A stretch of DNA of 64,000 bases from Deltaproteobacteria bacterium (GTDB lineage Bacteria; Desulfobacterota; Desulfuromonadia; Desulfuromonadales; Geopsychrobacteraceae). Below the pieces are notes generated by a model. The model made no database searches. It saw nothing but the letters and a program-made list of their open reading frames with translations, and was not told where the DNA came from. Positions 1 to 9,507 of this stretch are shown one piece after another. The stretch is from contig JAJRQI010000034.1 of the NCBI GenBank assembly GCA_024280335.1, positions 186,001 to 250,000 on the forward strand. The letters are read 5' to 3'. A program made the position numbers and the translations under genes. The stretch's first letter is position 1; every line of letters begins with the position of its first letter.

Positions 1-584
1 TTTATCCACTCCGGCGCAACTTGAGTATGATTGCGAAAAACCACACTGAACATCGGGGAAAAATTACTGTTACGCAAAAGATAATCTAACGAATACGACG
101 ATTGTCGAAGGGGAGGATAGCCCATATCTGGACTTAACTGTCGACCAACTGCATCAACCATGCCCACCTTATGAAAGCAGCCGGAACATTCAGGGTGCAA
201 CTCTAAAAAGTCGACTTGTTTCTGCAACTTATACGGGTCGCTCCAATAATCATCACCATCACACATCGCAACATAACGCCCACGACATGCTTTGAACGTT
301 TCTATGAAATTAAACTGCCAAACACCTGCGCAACCCGTACGGGCAGGGTCTTTACGGTCACGAAGAAACAGTCGAATGATATCTGGGTACTTGTCTGCGT
401 AGCGCTCGCAAATCTCGCGCGTACCATCACTTGATTCATCTTCCCCTAAGCATATTTCAAATGAATAGCTGGTTTTCTGAGCCAGGATACTATCTAGACA
501 TTGCTCAATGTAACCAGCATGATTATAGGTAATAACCCACACACTGACAAAAGGAGAAGCTACAATACCCACATCAACCCACAT
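1..584 (-). CDS. Family 2 glycosyltransferase, C-terminus cut by window edge
   Basis: The minus-strand reading frame opens with ATG at 584 and runs off the window at position 1, giving about 194 N-terminal residues. The start of the protein has the GT-A nucleotide-sugar fold signature: a VWVITYNHAGYIEQC strand-loop near residue 15, then LGEDESSDGTREI, then an acidic CDGDDYW motif typical of the metal and UDP-sugar binding DxD site. It would transfer a sugar from an activated donor to a growing glycan at the cytoplasmic face of the inner membrane. It follows the sulfotransferase gene in the same direction and is probably the distal part of the rhamnose/O-antigen operon. The acceptor and donor cannot be told from the sequence. 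Confidence 0.85.
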   Translation of the reverse strand, partial: MWVDVGIVASPFVSVWVITYNHAGYIEQCLDSILAQKTSYSFEICLGEDESSDGTREICERYADKYPDIIRLFLRDRKDPARTGCAGVWQFNFIETFKACRGRYVAMCDGDDYWSDPYKLQKQVDFLELHPECSGCFHKVGMVDAVGRQLSPDMGYPPLRQSSYSLDYLLRNSNFSPMFSVVFRNHTQVAPEWI

Positions 585-608
585 CCATACTTAGCAAAGA
601 AAGAACCC

Positions 609-1322
609 TCAAGTCTTGTTCTTCCACGGAAAATCTCCGCCCCGCTGAGGAAAACCAAGAAATGCGCATAAGCGACCGTATGCTTCTGAGTCCCCTACAT
701 TAAGGACCAGAAGATCACTTGGTCTCTCTGAAAAATAATTTTGAATTTCCTGGTTATAGCGCTGATAAAAAGACAGCAGAGCTTCACGATTGTACGGGTC
801 ACTAGAAGGTGTTTGAAATACTTCTCTACAATAATCCGCCAACAACCCCTTCTTCCAATAAACAGTTTTGGCCAAATCTTCGCCGGTTGGTGGGATACAC
901 CCGGAAGGGGACCAGCGTTTTCCATGAAAATTAATTAGAGATTCATACCATTGATCCGCAGAGTCTCTTACTGTCAGAACAAACTTACAGTCAGGGAAAG
1001 CACGATCAATCGCTTTGTAAGTGTTGGGCAGGCTAAATGGAAAATCTTGAAAAACCTGTCCATCAGTCCGGCAATAATTAACTATCCGGCGAAAATCCCC
1101 ATCAACCCAATCGTAGAAAAACATTGTCGCAACAGTTTCTGACCCAACAACATATCCCAAATCTAACATAGCTTGCGACCAGGAGGTAGTTCCGGTTTTA
1201 TTCAGGCCAATACAGAAAATTTTATCTCGTGCGTTGGCGCTTCGCATTTTCTGGCGATTGCAAAAGGTCTGAATCGTTGCAAGTATCTGCCATTTGCATG
1301 CTGAAACCATAGTCTTATACAT
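609..1322 (-). CDS. Sulfotransferase family protein
   Basis: This predicted PAPS-dependent sulfotransferase would place a sulfate on a carbohydrate or other surface molecule. The 5'-phosphosulfate loop reads FCIGLNKTGTTSWSQ soon after the N-terminus, and a 3'-phosphate motif, FVLTVRDSADQWYES, follows about 90 residues later; both are hallmarks of the family. The start is uncertain. An open frame extends to a TTG at 1364 inside the flippase gene, a GTG at 1331 directly follows the flippase stop, and the first ATG is at 1322, used here. It lies between a flippase and a glycosyltransferase gene, so O-antigen or capsule sulfation is a reasonable inference, but the substrate is unknown. Confidence 0.8.
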   Translation of the reverse strand: MYKTMVSACKWQILATIQTFCNRQKMRSANARDKIFCIGLNKTGTTSWSQAMLDLGYVVGSETVATMFFYDWVDGDFRRIVNYCRTDGQVFQDFPFSLPNTYKAIDRAFPDCKFVLTVRDSADQWYESLINFHGKRWSPSGCIPPTGEDLAKTVYWKKGLLADYCREVFQTPSSDPYNREALLSFYQRYNQEIQNYFSERPSDLLVLNVGDSEAYGRLCAFLGFPQRGGDFPWKNKT

Positions 1323-1332
1323 ATTCCACACG

Positions 1333-2628
1333 TCAGTTTCTTCTAACCCGGCATGAGAGAACAAATGAGATTAGCAGCAATGCCGCATTTATAGCGACAA
1401 CCGAGACAAATACCCCCTGTAACTTCCAGAAATAGGCGCTGAATGTATAGGTAAAGACTGCAACTATTGCTACCCCTCCCCATAGAAAAGCAAGGGGTAG
1501 GGTTCTGAATTCACAAGTCAACTTCAACAACAGCTGTTGAGATGCAGCAAAACAGCCTCCAGCGAACAATAACCATGGAAACATCCAGCTGTATTGTCGA
1601 AAGTCTGGACCCAGAAAAAGTCGACCAATCAAAGAATGATATTTCAACAGAAAAAGCGCGCCGACAAATGAAATGACGAGCACAATAAGCGCAATAAATC
1701 GGTTAATTTTGAGCGCCTGAGATAAATTACTTGTTCTTCGATCGGTGCCGATCATTTGATAGATGATCGGTGTTGACAAAAGCAAAAGAAAGTTACTGAC
1801 AAGCATCATCGGCATAAAAGCCAACTGATAGACTGCAGCATACCCCCCCACATCAGCCAAACTGCCGAAGGATTGCAATGACCATCGTTCAGCCATCATG
1901 ACAACCCAGATGCATGCATTACTGACTATCAACGGCCATAAAAAGCTGCGCATAGCCGAGCTGTCCTTGGCTTCAAGGACTTCAACTTGAAAATTATTGC
2001 AGGAGTCCAGCCTGCCCAACTGCGTTTTAAGAAAAAACGCATGTGCAATCATTGCCATAAACCCGGCAGCCACAAATCCCACAAACACCGTTGCTGCATT
2101 TTCACGTCCGGACAGGCAAATGAAGCCGAATGCTAACGCAAAACGACCGACTTCAAAAGCACATTGAATTATGGCTCTAGCACGCCTTGCCCTCGCTGCA
2201 TCCTCTAAGGCAAAAGCGATTCGATTGAGAACCAACTGCGCTGCAAAAACACCGATCAGCAGAATATATCCCGCCCCTGGAAAACCTTCAATCCATGGGC
2301 CGAAGAGAACTGAAATTAAAGTAACAGTAAAAACAAAAGTCAAAGCAACAGCGGTAAATCCTTGCACATTCCGTAGCAATACCGTCAATTTATTATTATT
2401 ACGCCAATCAGAATAAAAACGTATGAGCGTTTGTGAGATTGGTGTGGCTCCAACCTGAACAGCCAGAGTAGCTAAACTTATAGACAGTGCTAACTTCCCG
2501 TATTCTTCCGTAGACAGTAACGTTGTCAACAGCCGTGTTCCAACAAGCAACGCAAGAACACTGATGCCGAGACCAAATCCCACCCAGAACGCTTCACGCA
2601 TCCAAGTCAGAAAGCCTTCTTTAGACAT
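1333..2628 (-). CDS. Wzx-like polysaccharide flippase
   Basis: This 431-residue, very hydrophobic protein has about twelve predicted membrane spans and the usual length for the MATE/MOP superfamily of oligosaccharide flippases. These proteins move lipid-linked O-antigen or capsule repeat units from the cytoplasmic to the periplasmic leaflet. The N-terminal FWVGFGLGISVLALLVGTRL segment followed by LLSTEEYGKLALSISL resembles the Wzx N-terminus, where a conserved short loop follows the first helix. It lies downstream of the rhamnose genes and the glucuronate epimerase, and its end overlaps or abuts the sulfotransferase start. It is the likely exporter of the glycan these genes build. Repeat-unit specificity cannot be inferred. 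Confidence 0.8.
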   Translation of the reverse strand: MSKEGFLTWMREAFWVGFGLGISVLALLVGTRLLTTLLSTEEYGKLALSISLATLAVQVGATPISQTLIRFYSDWRNNNKLTVLLRNVQGFTAVALTFVFTVTLISVLFGPWIEGFPGAGYILLIGVFAAQLVLNRIAFALEDAARARRARAIIQCAFEVGRFALAFGFICLSGRENAATVFVGFVAAGFMAMIAHAFFLKTQLGRLDSCNNFQVEVLEAKDSSAMRSFLWPLIVSNACIWVVMMAERWSLQSFGSLADVGGYAAVYQLAFMPMMLVSNFLLLLSTPIIYQMIGTDRRTSNLSQALKINRFIALIVLVISFVGALFLLKYHSLIGRLFLGPDFRQYSWMFPWLLFAGGCFAASQQLLLKLTCEFRTLPLAFLWGGVAIVAVFTYTFSAYFWKLQGVFVSVVAINAALLLISFVLSCRVRRN

Positions 2629-2786
2629 CTACAGTATCCGCAATAAGGAAATAAGAGATTGTGCCAAAATCCAGTAAATTGGCAAGGTGTGGCTGAGGGC
2701 ATTTCACGCCGCGTTGAAATAAATTCGCAACACAACTGGTGCGCAAGAAAACAATCAAGCTACGAAAATCCATGGGGGAATAGGCA

Positions 2787-3791
2787 CTAGCAATAAACAG
2801 ATTTATACCACGCAACAAACCTGCCCACCCCCTTCTCGATACTGGTCTCCGGCTTAAAGCCGACATCGGCAATCAAATCATCAACATTGGCGTAGGTCTG
2901 CGGCACATCACCCGGCTGAATCGGCAGCATTTCTTTTTCGGCAGTCTTCCCAAGGGCTTTCTCTAATGTTTCAATCAAATGCATCAATTCAACCGGCTGA
3001 TTATTGCCGATATTATAAATCCGATAGGGGGCGGCACTGGTGCCCGGATCAGGGCTATTGCCGGTCCAGTTAACATTAGGCTCCGCAGTTTTATCGAGCG
3101 TCCGCACGACCCCTTCGACAATATCGTCGATATAGGTAAAGTCACGCAGCATTTTACCGTAATTAAAAACCTTGATCGGCTCACCCGCAAGAATCGCCTT
3201 GGTAAACAGGAACATCGCCATATCGGGGCGGCCCCAAGGGCCGTAGACAGTGAAGAAGCGCAAGCCGGTAGTCGGCAGATTATAGAGGTGACTGTAGGTA
3301 TGGGCCATCAATTCGTTGGCTTTTTTGGTTGCGGCGTAGAGGGAAACCGGGTGATCGATATTGTCGTGGATGGAAAACGGCATTGAGGTGTTTGCGCCGT
3401 AAACCGAGGAGGAGGAGGCATAGACCAAGTGCTTAACCTCATTATGCCGACAACCTTCGAGGATATTGGTGAAGCCAACCACATTGGCGTCGATGTAGGC
3501 GTGGGGATTTTCCAGGGAATAACGCACCCCCGCCTGAGCAGCCAGGTTGACCACTTTTTCAAACTTCTCCGTTTTAAAAAACTGTGCAATCCCTTCGCGA
3601 TCGGCCAGATCCATGCGCACAAAACGGAAGGTCTTCTGCTCTGTTAGCTGTGCTAAACGGGCTTCCTTGAGGCTGACATCATAATAGTCATTCATGTTGT
3701 CGAGACCGACAACCTCGTCACCACGAGCCAGTAAATACTTCGACAGATGGAAACCGATAAAACCGGCAGCGCCGGTGACAAGAATCTTCAT
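2787..3791 (-). CDS. UDP-glucuronate 4-epimerase-like NAD-dependent epimerase
   Basis: This 334-residue extended short-chain dehydrogenase has a Rossmann glycine motif ([12 protein letters not shown]) at residues 5-16, followed by [18 protein letters not shown], a segment characteristic of the UDP-glucuronate epimerases (CapI/LpsL/WbnF group). The catalytic Ser and YxxxK motif are present (SSSSVYG, then [13 protein letters not shown]). The expected reaction converts UDP-glucuronate to UDP-galacturonate for capsule or LPS. A 158-nt gap without a recognisable gene separates it from the downstream flippase, and 21 nt separate it from rfbC upstream, so it probably belongs to the rhamnose operon. 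UDP-glucuronate specificity is inferred from overall similarity. Confidence 0.87.
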   Translation of the reverse strand: MKILVTGAAGFIGFHLSKYLLARGDEVVGLDNMNDYYDVSLKEARLAQLTEQKTFRFVRMDLADREGIAQFFKTEKFEKVVNLAAQAGVRYSLENPHAYIDANVVGFTNILEGCRHNEVKHLVYASSSSVYGANTSMPFSIHDNIDHPVSLYAATKKANELMAHTYSHLYNLPTTGLRFFTVYGPWGRPDMAMFLFTKAILAGEPIKVFNYGKMLRDFTYIDDIVEGVVRTLDKTAEPNVNWTGNSPDPGTSAAPYRIYNIGNNQPVELMHLIETLEKALGKTAEKEMLPIQPGDVPQTYANVDDLIADVGFKPETSIEKGVGRFVAWYKSVYC

Positions 3792-3812
3792 GATAGGTTC
3801 CTATAAAAATGA

Positions 3813-4358
3813 TCAGGAAAAGCAGACAGCATCCTTGAAAGCAATGCCTGCAGCATCTTTTCCAGAAAGGACTGGTTTTCCATCCAAAGGCCACTCAATT
3901 GCCAAATCGGCGTCATCCCAACGGATACATTGTTCAAACTCAGGTGCGTAGTAATCAGTTGTCTTGTAAAGAAACTCTGCCGATTCGCTTATCACCAAAA
4001 AACCGTGGGCAAAACCCTGCGGCACCCAGAATTGACGTTTGTTCTCAGCCGACAGATGGCAGCCCACCCATTGACCGAAGGTTGCCGACAACTTACGCAA
4101 ATCGACCGCGACATCGAATACCTCACCCTGGACGACTCTGACCAACTTCCCTTGGGTCTGCTGCGTCTGATAGTGAAGTCCGCGCAGAACACCCTTTTCT
4201 GAACGGGAATGATTGTCCTGCACAAAGGTCGTTTGCAGGCCGGTCAACTCCGTCCAGCGCTGCTGGTTGTAGCTCTCGAGAAAAAAACCGCGCTCATCAC
4301 CGAAAACCTGCGGCTCAACAATCAACACATCAGGAATTCTTGTCGGGATAATTTTCAT
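3813..4358 (-). CDS. rfbC: dTDP-4-dehydrorhamnose 3,5-epimerase
   Basis: This 181-residue cupin-fold enzyme matches RmlC in length and motifs: DERGFFLESYNQQ at the N-terminus, DNHSRSEKGVLRGLHYQ around residues 47-63 with the catalytic His of the HYQ segment, and WVPQGFAHGFLV in the middle. It performs the third step of dTDP-L-rhamnose synthesis, epimerising C3 and C5 of dTDP-4-dehydro-6-deoxyglucose. The start is an ATG 9 nt after the rfbA stop. The order rfbB-rfbD-rfbA-rfbC on the minus strand is a tightly packed operon, so the four enzymes are likely co-expressed. Confidence 0.96.
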   Translation of the reverse strand: MKIIPTRIPDVLIVEPQVFGDERGFFLESYNQQRWTELTGLQTTFVQDNHSRSEKGVLRGLHYQTQQTQGKLVRVVQGEVFDVAVDLRKLSATFGQWVGCHLSAENKRQFWVPQGFAHGFLVISESAEFLYKTTDYYAPEFEQCIRWDDADLAIEWPLDGKPVLSGKDAAGIAFKDAVCFS

Positions 4359-4367
4359 TTTATTCCT

Positions 4368-5243
4368 TCAGAATTCTTCTTTGAGAATCTGCTCTAGATA
4401 TTCACGGTAACTCGATTTCGGTGTCTGCTCGATGACACTCTGGAACTTATCCCGACCGATAAAACCTTTGCGGTAAGCAACTTCTTCCAGACAGGCGATC
4501 TTGACCCCCTGACGCGCCTCGAGGGTGCCGATAAAGTGACTGGCTTCGAGCAGACTCATGTGGGTTCCGGTATCGAGCCAGGCAATGCCGCGCTCCAACT
4601 TTTCAACCATTAACTCCTGACGCTGCAAATAGACCAGGTTGAGGTCGGTAATTTCGAGCTCACCTCGCGGGGATGGGGCCAGTTGCCTGGTCAGTTCAAC
4701 GACCTTCTCGTCATAGAGGTAGAGTCCCGGAACCGCATAACGCGATTTCGGATGAGTCGGTTTCTCTTCGATGCCGATCGCTTGACCACTGCGATCAAAC
4801 TCGACCACACCATAACGCTCAGGATCATTGACCGGATAACCGAAAACCCGCGCACCGCTGTCAAATTCAGAGAAAATCCGGCCCAGTCCCATCTTGCCAT
4901 AGAAAATATTATCCCCAAGAATCAACGCTACCGGCTGATTATCAATAAACTCTTCGCCGACCAGAAACGCCTGGGCAATTCCCTTCGGTTCCGGTTGCAC
5001 GACGTAGCTGAGTTTGATTCCCCAGCGACTACCGTCACCGAGCAGGGCTTCAAAACGGGGGGTATCCTGCGGAGTCGAGATAATCAGGATATCCCGCACT
5101 CCGGCGCGCATCAGTATCGACAGCGGATAGTAGATCATCGGCTTGTCGTAGATCGGCTGCAGCTGCTTGCTGGCGACCAGCGTCAGCGGATAAAGACGGG
5201 TTCCTGAGCCACCTGCCAACACGATTCCTTTTTTAATTCCCAC
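4368..5243 (-). CDS. rfbA: Glucose-1-phosphate thymidylyltransferase
   Basis: This 291-residue nucleotidyltransferase has the family signature [17 protein letters not shown] at residues 4-20, the [14 protein letters not shown] segment, and the [10 protein letters not shown] active-site loop. It makes dTDP-glucose from dTTP and glucose-1-phosphate, the entry step to dTDP-rhamnose. The start is a GTG at 5243 preceded by a GAGG ribosome-binding site about 8 nt away. Its length is normal for RmlA. Allosteric inhibition by dTDP-rhamnose is known for the family; nothing here suggests otherwise. Confidence 0.97.
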   Translation of the reverse strand: MGIKKGIVLAGGSGTRLYPLTLVASKQLQPIYDKPMIYYPLSILMRAGVRDILIISTPQDTPRFEALLGDGSRWGIKLSYVVQPEPKGIAQAFLVGEEFIDNQPVALILGDNIFYGKMGLGRIFSEFDSGARVFGYPVNDPERYGVVEFDRSGQAIGIEEKPTHPKSRYAVPGLYLYDEKVVELTRQLAPSPRGELEITDLNLVYLQRQELMVEKLERGIAWLDTGTHMSLLEASHFIGTLEARQGVKIACLEEVAYRKGFIGRDKFQSVIEQTPKSSYREYLEQILKEEF

Positions 5244-5261
5244 AATACTTACCTCGATTAT

Positions 5262-6116
5262 TTATCTTTGCGTTAAATAGGTATTTAAACTCTGCTGCCA
5301 AGATGGGATTACGAGTCCTGTTGTCTGCTTGATTTTCCCCTTCGACATGACTGAATATTTCGGCCTTTGCGCGGGCAATGGATAACCATCCGTCGGGATT
5401 GGCAGAACCGCTGCGACCTTCAGCTTTTCAAAGACACCGATCTGATCAATGATCTCACCGGCAAACTCGTACCAGCTGCATGCGCCGTCATTACTGTAGT
5501 GATAAAGTCCGTATTGCTCCGATTGAAGCAGTGCGAAAATGGCTCGGGCCAGATCTTCGGTCCAGGTCGGAGTCCCTTGCTGATCAGCAACAATCTTCAA
5601 CTCAGGCTTTTCTTTGGCCAGCCGGATCATGGTTTCGACAAAATTGTTACCGCCAGCTCCGTACAGCCAGCTGGTGCGGACAATAAAATATTTTAGCAAT
5701 CCGGATTGCTGAACCTGCTGTTCGCCAAACAACTTACTCTTGCCGTAAACTGAGATCGGCTGCGGATGATCATCCTCGAAGTATGGGCTACCTTTGCTGC
5801 CATCAAAAACAAAATCGGTTGAAATATGGATCAAAACAGCGTCAGTTTTTTTTGCCAATTCAGCCAGCAGACCTGCCCCATCTCCATTAACCCGCATGGC
5901 CAGTTCTTGCTGTTCTTCACAGCCATCGACGTTGGTAAATGCTGCGCAATTCATAATGATATCGGGAGCAGCTTCCGCCAACGTGAGAACCTGTTCACGG
6001 TCAGTCAGATCAAAATCTGGCAGATCATACGGCAAAATTTGATAGTCAGTAGGAGCCAGTTTTCGAATCGCTGGCGCCAACATACCGTTGGCACCGATCA
6101 GAGCAACCCGTGCCAC
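5262..6116 (-). CDS. rfbD: dTDP-4-dehydrorhamnose reductase
   Basis: This 284-residue NAD(P)-dependent reductase catalyses the last step of dTDP-L-rhamnose synthesis. It has a Rossmann motif near the start (LIGANGMLAPAIRKL), HISTDFVFDG in the middle, and a YGKSKLFGE catalytic Tyr/Lys pair. The start is a GTG that shares its first G with the TAG stop of rfbB (TAGTG), so the two genes are translationally coupled. The WLYGAGGNNFVETM segment is typical of RmlD. Confidence 0.96.
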   Translation of the reverse strand: MARVALIGANGMLAPAIRKLAPTDYQILPYDLPDFDLTDREQVLTLAEAAPDIIMNCAAFTNVDGCEEQQELAMRVNGDGAGLLAELAKKTDAVLIHISTDFVFDGSKGSPYFEDDHPQPISVYGKSKLFGEQQVQQSGLLKYFIVRTSWLYGAGGNNFVETMIRLAKEKPELKIVADQQGTPTWTEDLARAIFALLQSEQYGLYHYSNDGACSWYEFAGEIIDQIGVFEKLKVAAVLPIPTDGYPLPAQRPKYSVMSKGKIKQTTGLVIPSWQQSLNTYLTQR

Positions 6117-7186
6117 TAGTTATTGCTCCCGTACATCTTTTCGTAGTACTCCTGATAAGAGCCATCCAGCACGGAACTCACCCAATCAGAATTCTGAAGA
6201 TACCAATCAACCGTCAGCCGAATACCCTCCTCAAACTGCAAGGTCGGCTCCCAGCCCAAGTCTGCTTTGATTTTACTGGCATCGATCGCATAACGACGGT
6301 CATGGCCGGCACGATCCTGCACAAAACGGATCAACGACTGACGCGGCTCGCCGGAGGCAAGTGGGGCAGTTTTCTCATCCAAAATGTCGCAAATCGTGCG
6401 AACCACATCGATATTCTGTTTTTCACTGTTACCGCCGACATTGTAGGTCTCGCCAAGCGATCCATCTTGCAGCACGGTCAGAATCGCCCGGCAGTGATCC
6501 TCAACAAACAACCAGTCACGGATATTTTTACCGTCGCCATACACCGGCAGATCCTTGCCGTTCAAGGCATTGTTGATAATCAGCGGAACTAACTTCTCCG
6601 GAAACTGATAAGGGCCATAATTATTGGAACAGTTGGTCATCAGAATCGGCAAGCCGTAGGTGTGAGAGTAAGCACTGACAAGGTGGTCAGAAGCGGCCTT
6701 GCTGGCCGAATAGGGAGAACGAGGATCGTAGGCAGTGGTTTCCGTGAACAGTCCGGTCGCGCCGAGCGAACCGTAAACCTCATCGGTACTGACATGCAGG
6801 AAACGCTTGGTCGCAGCATCCTGACCTTCCCCCAACCAGGCGGCGCGGGTGGTTTCTAACAGCGCGAAGGTTCCATTGATATTGGTTTGGATAAATTCTG
6901 CAGGCCCGGTGATACTTCTATCTACGTGGGATTCTGCGGCGAAATGCACAACGGTGTCGATCTGCTCTTCAGCGAACAGTTGAGTCAGCAATTCAGCATC
7001 GCAGATGTCACCTTTGACAAAACGATAGCGCGAATCGTCCTCCAGATCACGAAGGTTCTCCAGGTTGCCGGCATAGGTCAACTTATCCAGATTGATCAAT
7101 CGGATATCGGACAACTGTTGCAAAATCAACCGAACAAAGTTCGCTCCGATAAAACCACAACCACCGGTGACTAAAATATTTTTCAC
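6116..7186 (-). CDS. rfbB: dTDP-glucose 4,6-dehydratase
   Basis: This 356-residue extended short-chain dehydrogenase has the NAD motif [15 protein letters not shown] at residues 6-20, [11 protein letters not shown] in the substrate region, STDEVYGSL with the catalytic Asp-Glu pair, and [12 protein letters not shown] with the catalytic Tyr and Lys. It converts dTDP-glucose to dTDP-4-dehydro-6-deoxyglucose. It is the first gene of the rhamnose operon. The start is a GTG at 7186 with a weak AAGG about 10 nt upstream. A strong intrinsic terminator for the preceding gene ends only 28 nt before this start. Confidence 0.97.
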   Translation of the reverse strand: MKNILVTGGCGFIGANFVRLILQQLSDIRLINLDKLTYAGNLENLRDLEDDSRYRFVKGDICDAELLTQLFAEEQIDTVVHFAAESHVDRSITGPAEFIQTNINGTFALLETTRAAWLGEGQDAATKRFLHVSTDEVYGSLGATGLFTETTAYDPRSPYSASKAASDHLVSAYSHTYGLPILMTNCSNNYGPYQFPEKLVPLIINNALNGKDLPVYGDGKNIRDWLFVEDHCRAILTVLQDGSLGETYNVGGNSEKQNIDVVRTICDILDEKTAPLASGEPRQSLIRFVQDRAGHDRRYAIDASKIKADLGWEPTLQFEEGIRLTVDWYLQNSDWVSSVLDGSYQEYYEKMYGSNN

Positions 7187-7213
7187 TACGATATAACCTT
7201 TGCAGAAACATGT

Positions 7214-7248
7214 TAAAAAGTCAGGGAGAGGAATAACCTCTCCCTGAC
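7214..7248 (-). terminator. Intrinsic terminator after comEA-like gene
   Basis: On the minus strand a perfect 12-bp stem (GTCAGGGAGAGG / CCTCTCCCTGAC, positions 7248-7220) with a 5-nt loop is followed by TTTTT. It is a textbook rho-independent terminator for the comEA-like gene. Its T-run ends 28 nt before the rfbB start codon, so rfbB transcription needs read-through or a promoter overlapping this hairpin. Confidence 0.9.
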
Positions 7249-7288
7249 TGCGCGAAAAAGGCTCAGGACCTTAGAACTAATCCAAAAA

Positions 7289-7573
7289 CTAACTGTCAGC
7301 CAAAATCAGATACGGCAGCAGTTTTTCCAGAGTCTTGCCGCCAACTCCTTTGACATTATCCAATTGATTCAACGATTTAAAAACACCGTGCGCTTGCCGA
7401 TATTCGACAATCCTCTGCGCAAGCACTTCACCAATTCCTTTGACTTCAACCAACTGCTCAACGGTTGCGGTATTGATGTTGACCTTTGCTCCGGCAAAAG
7501 CAGGAAAACTGCCAACAAGCAAAACCAATACCAACAGTGAGACACAAACTAAACGTTTTACAATCTTCATCAT
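7289..7573 (-). CDS. ComEA-like secreted helix-hairpin-helix protein
   Basis: With the start at 7573 (ATGATG preceded by GGGGG) the product is 94 residues. It has a clear signal peptide, with the hydrophobic run LVCVSLLVLVLLVGSFPAFA ending in an AFA cleavage site, followed by a single ComEA-type domain: VNINTATVEQLVEVKGIG, then two helix-hairpin-helix motifs that bind the DNA backbone without sequence specificity. The longer open frame to 7675 lacks a better ribosome-binding site. Such proteins act at the periplasmic side in DNA uptake, although in many non-competent bacteria the role is unknown. No other competence gene is nearby. It has its own terminator. Confidence 0.85.
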   Translation of the reverse strand: MMKIVKRLVCVSLLVLVLLVGSFPAFAGAKVNINTATVEQLVEVKGIGEVLAQRIVEYRQAHGVFKSLNQLDNVKGVGGKTLEKLLPYLILADS

Positions 7574-7749
7574 AATCCCCCATTTATGAAGCCCCCTCAC
7601 AGGGCAATTAAAGAGCTTTATAGCCCTTTTCGCGGCAACCGAAAACGTATTGCACAAGCCTTGATGATCTCGCAAAAAAGAATACGATGGCTAAGCAAAC
7701 AACGGATAATAGCATTTCAATTGACGATTGGAAAGACGCAAATCGCGGG

Positions 7750-8328
7750 TCACACAGGCCTGTCGGATAGAATAATCTTGACCGCCTCCGGCAGATCGGC
7801 GGCGATTTCAGCCCCTCTGCTTTCGGCACTTTCCAGCCCTTTGTGGCCATGACCGGTTTTCACTAATATGGAGCTACAGCCTGCAGCAAACCCCGCCAGG
7901 ATATCGGCCTCCTTGTCACCGACCATGTACGATTTCTGCAGGTCGACAGCTAAATCCTGAGCCGCCTGCAACAGCATCCCCGGCGCTCCTTTGCGACAGC
8001 TGCAATTTTTTGAATACTCCCCGATTCCAGCTTCAGGATGATGGGGGCAGCTATAAACCCCCGCCAGCTTGACTCCATACGTTTGCAGCAATTTTTCCAT
8101 GTAATCGTGCAGGCGACGGACCTGCTCCAGACTGAAATAGCCCCGCGCCACCCCGGACTGATTAGTCACCACCACCAGCAGATAGCCAGCATCCTGCAAC
8201 CGTTTCAACGCCTGCGGCACTCCGGGGATAAATTCAAACTCAGCAGGATCGATCAGATAGTTTTTTTCGACATTGAGCGTACCGTCGCGGTCGAGAAAAA
8301 CTGCAGGACGAAGATTGGCAAATAGCAT
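7750..8328 (-). CDS. gmhB: D-glycero-beta-D-manno-heptose 1,7-bisphosphate 7-phosphatase
   Basis: This 192-residue HAD-family phosphatase of the histidinol-phosphatase/GmhB group has the nucleophile motif FLDRDGTLN at residues 11-19, motif II VVTNQSG, a zinc-binding Cys/His loop (CPHHPEAG, then CSCRKG), and motif IV VGDKEADI. It removes the C7 phosphate from heptose 1,7-bisphosphate between the two HldE steps of ADP-heptose synthesis. A ribosome-binding site AAAGG lies 6 nt before the ATG at 8328. It is separated from hldE and gmhA, which lie 4-7 kb away on the same strand. Confidence 0.95.
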   Translation of the reverse strand: MLFANLRPAVFLDRDGTLNVEKNYLIDPAEFEFIPGVPQALKRLQDAGYLLVVVTNQSGVARGYFSLEQVRRLHDYMEKLLQTYGVKLAGVYSCPHHPEAGIGEYSKNCSCRKGAPGMLLQAAQDLAVDLQKSYMVGDKEADILAGFAAGCSSILVKTGHGHKGLESAESRGAEIAADLPEAVKIILSDRPV

Positions 8329-8346
8329 GAACGACCTTTTATTCTA

Positions 8347-8508
8347 CCTGGATCCGTGAGTAAACGCTGGAGAAAGAGTGCAAGTGCTTGGATTGAATAA
8401 GTGTTTCTGAAATTCTTAGTTTCACCCAAAGGTTAAGCGGTGATTTTGGGGACGCTTAGGCAATTCAATGACTTGTGCTATTTGCCAGCGGGTACCCACG
8501 GATTCAGG
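8347..8508. repeat. 162-bp inverted-repeat intergenic element
   Basis: Two 24-nt arms lie in inverted orientation at 8347-8370 and 8485-8508 and match at 20 of 24 positions. The inner flanks (around GCAAGTGCTTGGATTGAAT and ATTCAATGACTTGTGC) are also partly complementary, so the whole element could fold as a long imperfect hairpin. It fills nearly all of the 204-nt gap between fcl and gmhB. No reading frame is convincing inside. It resembles a non-autonomous palindromic repeat; copies elsewhere in the genome cannot be seen from here. Confidence 0.55.
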
Positions 8509-8532
8509 TTCTACAAAAAGCTTGCAGACTGA

Positions 8533-9504
8533 TCAGCATCTGCAATGACCCTGATTCTCTTTAAACCACTGATAAGTATCCCGCAGCCCCTCTTCTAAAC
8601 TGATTTCAGCCGACCATCCCAAAACCTGTAAGCGCGACACATCCAACAACTTTCGGGGAGCCCCGTCAGGCTTACTGGCATCAAAAATCAGCTTTCCCTG
8701 AAAACCGGTGACCCTGGCGATGGTTTCGGCCAGAGTGCGAATCGAACAATCAAGCCCGGTACCGACATTTACATGCGACAACATCGGCGAAGCATGTTTC
8801 CGATAGGTGGCAGAATCAAGCTGCATAACATGTACAGACGCTGTTGCCATATCATCAACATGCAGAAATTCCCGCATCGCTGCACCGCTCCCCCAAATAG
8901 AAATATTTTCATCATTATTATTCACTGCTATGTGAAACCGCAGCAGCAGCGCAGGAATAACATGACTGTTTTCCGGATGAAAATTATCCTGCGGCCCATA
9001 AAGGTTGGTCGGCATGACGCTACGGTAGTCGCGGTCATACTGCCGATTATAACTTTCACAGAGTTTGATACCGGCTATTTTGGCGATGGCGTAAGGCTCG
9101 TTGGTCGGCTCCAGAGTGCCGGTCAGCAGAGCCTCCTCCGCCATCGGCTGATTGGCTAATTTCGGGTAAATACAAGATGAGCCGAGGAACAACAATTTTG
9201 ACACATCATGTCGGTGGGCCGCATGAATCACATTGGCCTCTATCATCAGATTTTCGTAGATGAACTCAGCCGGATAGGTGTTATTAGCGTGAATCCCACC
9301 TACCTTTGCGGCAGCAAGGTAAACCTGCCTGGGTCGCTCCGTGGCAAAAAAGGATCGGACTGCCGCCTGATCCAACAGATCCAGTTCAGCACGACTCCGG
9401 GTAATGATATTTACATAACCGAGAAATTGCAGTCGGCGCACAATTGCCGATCCGACCATGCCACAGTGGCCGGCAACAAATATCCTGTCTGTTTTATCCT
9501 GCAA
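8533..9504 (-). CDS. fcl: GDP-L-fucose synthase
   Basis: This 323-residue short-chain dehydrogenase acts as epimerase and reductase on GDP-4-dehydro-6-deoxymannose to give GDP-L-fucose. Visible signatures are the nucleotide motif [16 protein letters not shown], the [10 protein letters not shown] segment carrying the catalytic Ser and Cys, and [13 protein letters not shown] with the catalytic Tyr and Lys. The C-terminal [12 protein letters not shown] is typical of Fcl. The start is a TTG at 9504, 3 nt after the gmd TAA, with GGAG in the gmd 3' end as the likely ribosome-binding site. Gmd and Fcl together supply fucose to the O-antigen. Confidence 0.95.
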   Translation of the reverse strand: MQDKTDRIFVAGHCGMVGSAIVRRLQFLGYVNIITRSRAELDLLDQAAVRSFFATERPRQVYLAAAKVGGIHANNTYPAEFIYENLMIEANVIHAAHRHDVSKLLFLGSSCIYPKLANQPMAEEALLTGTLEPTNEPYAIAKIAGIKLCESYNRQYDRDYRSVMPTNLYGPQDNFHPENSHVIPALLLRFHIAVNNNDENISIWGSGAAMREFLHVDDMATASVHVMQLDSATYRKHASPMLSHVNVGTGLDCSIRTLAETIARVTGFQGKLIFDASKPDGAPRKLLDVSRLQVLGWSAEISLEEGLRDTYQWFKENQGHCRC

Positions 9505-9507
9505 CGC

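Noticed and set aside
2621-2872. Minus-strand 83-codon frame between the flippase and epimerase genes
   Set aside because: It overlaps the epimerase end in another frame and shows no motif; the 158-nt gap holds nothing I can identify.
7574-7749. Small gene between gmhB and the comEA-like gene
   Set aside because: Open frames here run into gmhB in the wrong frame and lack a ribosome-binding site; only a fragment resembling the palindromic repeat end is seen.
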